A stretch of 9,570 bases of DNA. It comes from Candidatus Aenigmatarchaeota archaeon (GTDB lineage Archaea > Aenigmatarchaeota > Aenigmatarchaeia > PWEA01 > JACQIF01). Under the pieces are notes generated by a model, which was not told the origin of the DNA, searched no databases, and was given only the letters and a program-made list of their open reading frames with translations. The stretch lies in contig JACQIF010000068.1 of NCBI GenBank assembly GCA_016198635.1, positions 1-9,570 on the forward strand, written 5' to 3'. Made by a program: the position numbers and the translations under genes. Below are positions 5,369 through 9,570 of this stretch, in pieces (position 1 is the stretch's first letter; the number at the start of each line of letters is the position of its first letter).

Positions 5369-5778
5369 CGCAGCGTCCCTGTCTTTGAAGGGTCTATGGT
5401 ATCGGCGAAGGTGTACGTGCCTGTGGTTGCCGTAAACTTGAATGTCCGCGAGGCGCCAGCAGGGACTATCTGGTCTATGCCATATGCGGCCAGCGTAAAG
5501 CCGTGAGTGCGTTGAGCGGCGTTCGTGACCGTTATCTCTACTTCCCCGGCTGCCAGCGAAACTGACGAAGGCGCGAACCCCGCATCGCTGACAGTTATCG
5601 TGGCTGCACCGGGCAAAATTTCACTGGGCTGATTTGTGGATCCGGTTTGTTGGTACGGACTCTCTGGGGACGTATTTCCGGTGCTTACCGGTGTCCCGCC
5701 TGTCAGGAAAGCCGCGATGACTAGGACAACGATTACTATGCCGATACCCAGCTCGGTCTCGCGAGAAAACATCGTCAT
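5359..5778 (-). CDS. Membrane-anchored cupredoxin-like protein lacking the copper site
   Basis: A 139-residue protein with one N-terminal membrane segment (GIGIVIVVLVIAAFL, 11-25), a Ser/Thr/Pro/Gly-rich linker (28-58) and a cupredoxin-type beta-sandwich (60-139): ITVSDAGFAPSSVSLAAGEV, ITVTNAAQRTHGF, then GTYTFADTIDPSKTGTLRV. The domain should face outside the membrane. His92 (RTHGF) stands where the first copper ligand is expected, but the usual Cys, second His and Met of the final loop are replaced by FADTIDPSKTG. Copper binding and electron transfer are therefore doubtful; a structural or binding role is more likely. The minus-strand TTTATTAA (5810-5803) is about 28 bases upstream of the ATG. 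A second ATG two codons in is possible. Confidence 0.78.
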   Translation of the reverse strand: MTMFSRETELGIGIVIVVLVIAAFLTGGTPVSTGNTSPESPYQQTGSTNQPSEILPGAATITVSDAGFAPSSVSLAAGEVEITVTNAAQRTHGFTLAAYGIDQIVPAGASRTFKFTATTGTYTFADTIDPSKTGTLRVT

Positions 5779-5802
5779 ATGCTATTCTGGTGCGAGGATT
5801 GG

Positions 5803-5811
5803 TTAATAAAG
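5803..5811 (-). promoter_or_regulatory. TATA box for the cupredoxin-like gene
   Basis: Minus-strand TTTATTAA lies about 28 bases before the ATG at 5778, giving a nearly leaderless mRNA. Confidence 0.45.
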
Positions 5812-5870
5812 ATGACGCCATGTCAGGAACGCCGGTTAAGCTTCCAAACAGCCTGCCGCACAAGAAACAA

Positions 5871-5882
5871 GATTTATATATG
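5871..5882 (+). promoter_or_regulatory. Strong psmB promoter
   Basis: GATTTATATATG is a near-consensus archaeal box A, preceded by purine-rich AAACAA (5864-5869) as a possible BRE. Transcription should start near 5900, leaving a leader of about 27 bases that carries the GGGTG (5920-5924) Shine-Dalgarno motif. Confidence 0.75.
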
Positions 5883-5928
5883 TATCTGCGCGTACGTAGA
5901 TCACTCCTTTTCACCAAGAGGGTGTTTT

Positions 5929-6555
5929 ATGGCTGAACTTGAGAAACGCACAGGCACCACAAACGTCGTCGTTACGTACGCAGGCGGCGTCGTTCTGGGC
6001 GCTGAAAAGAAAGTAACGATGGGTTACTTAGTTGACGGCACGCACACGCGCAAAGTGTTCCAGATAGACGAGCACATAGGGATGACCGTGGCCGGCTCCG
6101 TAGGCGACGTCCAAACTATCGTCCGGTACATGCGTGCGGAGACGAAGCTATACAAACTCCAGCGCGGCGAGCGCATAGGCGTCCGTTCCGCGGCTACGCT
6201 TCTCGCGAACATACTTCAGGGCTCCAAATACTATCCTTACATGGGCCAGTTCACGCTCGGAGGCTTCGATGCCAAGGGCGCCCAGGTATTTGGGCTTGAC
6301 CCAGTCGGCGGAATCGTGGACAGCGAGGACTACATGACAGCAGGCAGCGGGATGCCATACGCGCTTGGCGTACTGGAAGACCAGTACAAGCGCACGCTGA
6401 CGCGCGAGCAGACTACGGCGCTGACTATCCGTGCGCTTCGTGCAGCCACAAAACGCGATGCAGCTTCGGGCGGCGACGGCTTCACTATCGCAATCATAGA
6501 CGAAAAAGGCTATAGAGAGCTAACAGACAAGGAAATAGAATCTTACAACAAGTGA
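5929..6555 (+). CDS. psmB: 20S proteasome beta subunit
   Basis: Catalytic N-terminal-nucleophile subunit of the archaeal 20S proteasome, which degrades unfolded proteins inside a barrel with alpha subunits. The 208-residue precursor has a nine-residue propeptide (MAELEKRTG) expected to be cut before Thr10. Counting Thr10 as Thr1 of the mature chain, Glu17 (GAEKK), Lys33 (TRKVF), the Ser of AGSGMPY and the RDAASGG motif all fall where the Thermoplasma enzyme has its active-site residues. The start ATG 5929 is set by GGGTG (5920-5924) and by the promoter; the frame is open further upstream but that stretch covers the TATA box and is not coding. No alpha subunit is in the window. fttA follows on the same strand 59 bases later. 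Confidence 0.96.
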   Translation: MAELEKRTGTTNVVVTYAGGVVLGAEKKVTMGYLVDGTHTRKVFQIDEHIGMTVAGSVGDVQTIVRYMRAETKLYKLQRGERIGVRSAATLLANILQGSKYYPYMGQFTLGGFDAKGAQVFGLDPVGGIVDSEDYMTAGSGMPYALGVLEDQYKRTLTREQTTALTIRALRAATKRDAASGGDGFTIAIIDEKGYRELTDKEIESYNK

Positions 6556-6577
6556 GCGCAAACATTCTAACAGGCGC

Positions 6578-6608
6578 GCACATTTTTACAAAACATTAGC
6601 AAACGGTG
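6578..6608 (+). promoter_or_regulatory. psmB-fttA spacer with weak TATA and Shine-Dalgarno motif
   Basis: CATTTTTACAAAAC (around 6580-6593) could be a weak box A for fttA or a T-rich end signal for psmB. GGTG at 6605-6608 sits six bases before GTG 6615 and decides the fttA start. Confidence 0.4.
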
Positions 6609-6614
6609 TGTTTA

Positions 6615-8486
6615 GTGAACATAATAGACGAAGTAAAAGCCGGTCTTCCTGCAGACGCAGACGTCAGCGACATCGCTTTTGAAGGCTCCGAGATTGTTGT
6701 CTACGTAAAGAACGCGGACACGTTCCTCGCGAACGGCTCTTTCATCAAGCCGCTCGTCTCGAAGCTGAAGAAACGCATCGAGATACGCCCTGACCCGTCA
6801 ATAACAAAGGACATGGAAGAGGTCCGCGAGACGATAAAGAAGCTGATGCCTGAAGCCGCTGGCCTAGCAGAGATAACGTTTGAACCAGCCTTTTCCCGCG
6901 TAACTATAGAGGCTCTAAAACCGGGGCTTGTCATAGGGAAGGGCGGCGAAACGCTGCGTGCCGTACGTGAGCAAACGCTGTGGGCTCCGATAGTGAAGCG
7001 CGCGCCTGTAATCCCATCGGACGTCGTTGCGACTATACGCAAAGTCCTTTTCAAGGAGTCAGAGTTTCGGCGTAAATTCTTAAACGACATCGGAAAACGC
7101 ATCCACACTGCAGACAAGAAAGAGATATCATGGGTGCGCCTCACGTCGATGGGCGCGTTCCGCGAAGTCGGGCGTTCATGCATGCAGGTCTCGACGCCAA
7201 ACAGCCGCGTGATGATGGACTGTGGCATCAAGCCGTCCGCAAAGCCAGAGTACCCGTACCTCCAAGTGCCCGAGTTCAACATGAAAGCTCTTGATGCCGT
7301 GATAATCTCACACTCGCACCTGGACCACGTCGGTTTCATGCCTTACCTTTATGAATACGGTTACGAGGGGCCTCTATACTGCACGGCACCGACGCGTGAC
7401 CTGATGACTCTGCTGTGTCTCGATTACATGGACATCGCCGAGCGCGAAGGCGGCGGTTCGCCTTATACGAGCAAAGCGATAGAGAAAGCTATCAAGCACT
7501 CCATAACACTTGAATACAATGAGGTTTCGGATATTGCTCCTGACGTTCGCTTAACCTTCCAGAACGCAGGGCACATAATGGGCTCTGCGCTGACGCACTT
7601 GCATATAGGGGACGGTCTTCATAACATCGTCTACACAGGCGACTACAACTTTGAACGTTCGCGTTTACTGGAACCGGCGTACTCGGACTTCCAGCGTGTT
7701 GAGACGCTCATAACAGAATCTACGTACGGCGCAGCCGACGCCATACAGCCGCCTCGTTCGGATGCAGAACGCAAGCTGGCCGAGAAGATCCTGGAAACGA
7801 TGCTACGCGGCGGGAAGGTCCTTATACCATCGTTCGCCGTGGAGCGCGCGCAGGAAGTGATGGCTGTCATAGCAGGCGTGCGCGACTTCAAAAATACGTG
7901 CTATCTGGACGGGATGCTATGGGACGCGACAGCGATACACACGACATATCCTGAATACATGTCGCGGGACATGCAGTACAAGATATTCAGCAAGGGGGAG
8001 AATCCGTTCGTTAGTTCAATATTCAAGCGCGTCGGTTCCGGCACCGAGCGTAAGGAGGTCATCAACAGCGCAGACCCGTTCGTCGTCATCGCAACGTCAG
8101 GCATGCTGATGGGCGGGCCCGCGGTCGAGTACCTGAAGAACTTCGCCGATAACCCGAAGAACATGCTGCTGTTCGTGGGATATCAGGCCGAAGGCACGCT
8201 TGGTGCAAAGATACAGCGCGGCTGGAAGGAGATTCCTCTCGATGAGAAAGGCAAGCGGACGCTGCTCAAGATAAACATGGAAGTCGTGAGCATCGACGGC
8301 TTCTCCGGCCACTCTGACCGCAACCAGCTGATGTCGTACGTGCACCGTTTGCGTGGTCGCCCGCAGCGCGTGATATGCGTGCACGGCGAGGAGTCGCGTT
8401 GTCTCGATCTCGCACGCTCGATACACAAGGCGTTCAAGATTGAAACTATTGTGCCGAGGAATATGGAAACCATTAGGTTGGTTTGA
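6615..8486 (+). CDS. fttA: Transcription termination factor FttA / aCPSF1 (KH-MBL-beta-CASP ribonuclease)
   Basis: Archaeal homologue of the eukaryotic cleavage factor CPSF73. In methanogens and Thermococcus, family members cut nascent RNA and end transcription by RNA polymerase, acting as dimers. Numbered from GTG 6615 (623 residues, near the family's usual length): two N-terminal KH domains (about 1-145), the second with VIGKGG (106-111); metallo-beta-lactamase core with HSHLDH (233-238), His320 (AGHIMG) and Asp343 (TGDYN); beta-CASP motifs around Glu368 (TESTYG), His566 (SGHSD) and His590 (VHGE); conserved C-terminus NMETIRL. All zinc ligands expected for nuclease activity are present. The alternative GTG at 6606 lies within the GGTG ribosome-binding motif, so 6615 is preferred, the same logic as for map. 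Confidence 0.96.
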   Translation: MNIIDEVKAGLPADADVSDIAFEGSEIVVYVKNADTFLANGSFIKPLVSKLKKRIEIRPDPSITKDMEEVRETIKKLMPEAAGLAEITFEPAFSRVTIEALKPGLVIGKGGETLRAVREQTLWAPIVKRAPVIPSDVVATIRKVLFKESEFRRKFLNDIGKRIHTADKKEISWVRLTSMGAFREVGRSCMQVSTPNSRVMMDCGIKPSAKPEYPYLQVPEFNMKALDAVIISHSHLDHVGFMPYLYEYGYEGPLYCTAPTRDLMTLLCLDYMDIAEREGGGSPYTSKAIEKAIKHSITLEYNEVSDIAPDVRLTFQNAGHIMGSALTHLHIGDGLHNIVYTGDYNFERSRLLEPAYSDFQRVETLITESTYGAADAIQPPRSDAERKLAEKILETMLRGGKVLIPSFAVERAQEVMAVIAGVRDFKNTCYLDGMLWDATAIHTTYPEYMSRDMQYKIFSKGENPFVSSIFKRVGSGTERKEVINSADPFVVIATSGMLMGGPAVEYLKNFADNPKNMLLFVGYQAEGTLGAKIQRGWKEIPLDEKGKRTLLKINMEVVSIDGFSGHSDRNQLMSYVHRLRGRPQRVICVHGEESRCLDLARSIHKAFKIETIVPRNMETIRLV

Positions 8487-8489
8487 GTT

Positions 8490-8516
8490 TCCAATCTTTA
8501 CTCCTAAAGACTTGGA
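8490..8516 (+). terminator. Possible hairpin terminator after fttA
   Basis: TCCAA/TTGGA (8490-8494, 8512-8516) and CTTTA/TAAAG (8496-8500, 8505-8509, loop CTCC) stack into a hairpin four bases after the stop codon. The T-rich stretch CATTTTAACTATTC follows at about 8539-8552. Archaeal termination mainly needs T-rich tracts, so the hairpin could instead mark an mRNA 3' end. Confidence 0.35.
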
Positions 8517-8559
8517 GACGATACGGCTTTGAACATTCCATTTTAACTATTCAGCCCAT

Positions 8560-9198
8560 CTATTGAAAATCATTTGACGGGAGTATGCCAGAATGCGCCT
8601 TATACGCTCTTAAGCTTTCTTCCATTCTACCGCTTCTCATCCATCTTATTACTCTTTCTTCCCCTTTATCCTTTGTTATTTTGAGAGACCCGTCCATGAA
8701 GATGCCTTCAAGCTCTACTCCTTTGATGGCGCGGGGTTTTGGTGCAGTAAAGTCCATCGTTTTAGTTTTCTTGGCTCGCTCTGAAGCTTGCTTGAACTCC
8801 TCTCCAACAATAGCCAGAACCTCCAAGTCTAGTACATTAGTTCTCTCTGGAAATTTGTAATCGGCGTAAGGTTCAAGCTGACTATCGCCGAGTGTAAACG
8901 ACAATACACTACGAGGTTCAGGAACAAGTATCCTTTGAAATACTGTCGCTCTGTATGGCCGTTTGATTTTTAATTCAATTATCTCTGATGGTATTGCATA
9001 TGGAGGTTCCCAGCTATCCACAAAAGACAGCCCAAATTCATTAAACTTGGTCATATTCAATTTTCTTATTCTTTCATCCAAGTATTCAGAAGCTTCTTGC
9101 AAATCATGTTCTTTCCTATAAGAATATGTAGATTCTCTGAAATAAGCCACCATTTTAGTTTGTGGAAAAACTATTCGCGTGTCAAAATCTCTGGCCAT
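8560..9198 (-). CDS. Unrecognised 212-residue protein in AT-rich DNA
   Basis: I do not recognise this protein. It has no membrane segment or signal peptide. Visible features are a charged helix-prone N-terminal part (YRKEHDLQEASEYLDERIRKLN, 27-48), a central stretch of likely strands (SEIIELKIKRPYRATVFQRILVP, 71-93, and PRSVLSFTLGD), a helical segment (LDLEVLAIVGEEFKQASERAKK, about 123-144) and a basic C-terminal part with alternating strand-like segments (VELEGIFMDGSLKIT). No obvious catalytic motif. Hand-counted lines in the gene are 30-38% GC, against 62-68% in lines of fttA, with many A/T-ending codons, so recent acquisition is likely. TATTTAT on the minus strand (9227-9220) is 25 bases upstream of the ATG, implying a leaderless mRNA. 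It diverges from a toxin-antitoxin pair and might be a mobile-island cargo gene. Confidence 0.7.
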   Translation of the reverse strand: MARDFDTRIVFPQTKMVAYFRESTYSYRKEHDLQEASEYLDERIRKLNMTKFNEFGLSFVDSWEPPYAIPSEIIELKIKRPYRATVFQRILVPEPRSVLSFTLGDSQLEPYADYKFPERTNVLDLEVLAIVGEEFKQASERAKKTKTMDFTAPKPRAIKGVELEGIFMDGSLKITKDKGEERVIRWMRSGRMEESLRAYKAHSGILPSNDFQ

Positions 9199-9219
9199 AG
9201 ATATAGATTGTTAATAAGA

Positions 9220-9228
9220 AATAAATAG
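9220..9228 (-). promoter_or_regulatory. TATA box for the unrecognised gene
   Basis: Minus-strand CTATTTATT is centred about 25 bases before the ATG at 9198, matching a leaderless start. Confidence 0.45.
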
Positions 9229-9255
9229 ATGTTATCCAACACACCGTCGAAAGTG

Positions 9256-9289
9256 TATTTATAAGCGCTTGCTGGCATAATTAATTATG
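9256..9289 (+). promoter_or_regulatory. Toxin-antitoxin promoter with palindromic operators
   Basis: TATTTATAAG (9256-9265) is a near-consensus box A centred about 26 bases before the ATG at 9287. Overlapping its end is the perfect 8-base palindrome AAGCGCTT (9263-9270), and the perfect 14-base palindrome CATAATTAATTATG (9276-9289) covers the expected start site and the start codon. Such symmetry fits binding by a dimeric antitoxin or toxin-antitoxin complex. Confidence 0.55.
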
Positions 9290-9451
9290 ACAGAACTGGC
9301 GCATATGCACAAGGACTTGGAAGAGCTGAAAAGGGACGTATCTCTCATAAAACACATACTTTCTCAGGAAGGAGCTTTCACGAAAGAAGCGAAGAAAAGG
9401 CTTGCCGACGCCAGGAAGACACAGGATTCCGAATATGTTAGACTTGGGTAG
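9287..9451 (+). CDS. Small antitoxin of a RelBE-like pair
   Basis: A 54-residue protein starting MTELAHMHKDLEELKRDVSL. It is nearly all helical and highly charged: a heptad-like N-terminal helix (LxxLxxDVxxIxxIL, about 11-25) and a C-terminal part KEAKKRLADARKTQDSEYVRLG that would wrap around a toxin. This is the shape of short archaeal antitoxins encoded just before RelE-type toxins. The start is fixed by the TATA box 26 bases upstream (leaderless). It ends two bases before the next gene's ATG, so the two are cotranscribed. Confidence in function rests mostly on the partner. No separate DNA-binding domain is obvious; the N-terminal helix may provide dimerisation and operator contact. Confidence 0.72.
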   Translation: MTELAHMHKDLEELKRDVSLIKHILSQEGAFTKEAKKRLADARKTQDSEYVRLG

Positions 9452-9453
9452 TT

Positions 9454-9570
9454 ATGTGGCAGATTCTCCTACACCCCAACGTGGATAAGTTCTTAGGTAA
9501 TCTTGATACCAAATTGCGAGATAGAATAAAACAGAAGCTGAAGGAATTGATGGTAGAGCCATTCGTATAC
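9454..9570 (+). CDS. RelE/ParE-superfamily toxin, N-terminal part
   Basis: The frame from ATG 9454 is open to the window end (39 codons). MWQILLHPNVDKFLGNLDTK followed by LRDRIKQKLKELMVEPF matches the opening of RelE-like toxins: a first strand, a P.V.KFL helix, a basic helix, then the L..L...P turn. Family members cleave mRNA on the ribosome or, in ParE types, inhibit gyrase. The catalytic C-terminal half lies outside the window, so activity and subtype cannot be judged. The antitoxin precedes it by two bases. Confidence 0.72.
   Translation, partial: MWQILLHPNVDKFLGNLDTKLRDRIKQKLKELMVEPFVY

Noticed and set aside
5779..5928. Upstream extension of the proteasome beta frame by 50 residues
   Set aside because: The stretch contains the TATA box and Shine-Dalgarno motif and would place an unusual leader before the propeptide; ATG 5929 matches the family start.
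1..9570. CRISPR array, insertion sequence or polymerase intein
   Set aside because: No regularly spaced direct repeats, no transposase frame, and polB motifs are uninterrupted.

Overview
This is an archaeal chromosome segment. Clear archaeal markers are a family B replicative DNA polymerase with a C-terminal PIP-box-like tail, a type II methionine aminopeptidase, a 20S proteasome beta subunit, and the KH/metallo-beta-lactamase/beta-CASP termination nuclease FttA (aCPSF1). TATA boxes lie about 25 bases upstream of many starts, GGTG-type Shine-Dalgarno motifs occur, and a tRNA-Leu gene carries a splicing motif of the bulge-helix-bulge type. I cannot place the lineage firmly. The proteasome resembles the Thermoplasma type by eye, and introns outside the anticodon loop are known from Thermoproteales and some DPANN groups, but neither decides it.

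Layout: 1-340 is AT-rich, non-core DNA. It holds the start of a possible minus-strand gene running off the left edge, a chain of short hairpins, and what looks like a decayed second copy of the tRNA-Leu. An intact tRNA-Leu(GAG) follows at 341-441, with a 13-base intron in its T loop. It abuts the stop codon of the convergent map gene. A compact minus-strand operon, transcribed from 4843 down to 442, encodes DNA polymerase B, a HAD phosphatase, a DUF192 protein and methionine aminopeptidase. A 32-base bidirectional promoter region separates polB from ogt, the plus-strand O6-alkylguanine-DNA alkyltransferase. ogt converges on a membrane-anchored cupredoxin-like protein that has lost the usual copper ligands, and a 60-base three-way-junction hairpin lies between them. 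The proteasome beta gene (psmB) and fttA follow on the plus strand.

After fttA, base composition drops sharply: about 30-38% GC in 60-base lines counted by hand, against 62-68% inside fttA. This right-hand part looks like an accessory island. It has an unrecognised 212-residue protein on the minus strand and, divergently, a short coiled-coil-type antitoxin followed by a RelE-like toxin cut by the window end. Palindromes at the toxin-antitoxin start suggest self-repression.

The core genes cover replication and alkylation repair (polB, ogt), protein maturation and turnover (map, psmB) and transcript termination (fttA). The points most worth a second look are the T-loop intron, the tRNA-Leu-like remnant with its hairpin chain, the Y-shaped structure between ogt and the cupredoxin gene, the metal-less cupredoxin, and the AT-rich island with the toxin-antitoxin pair.
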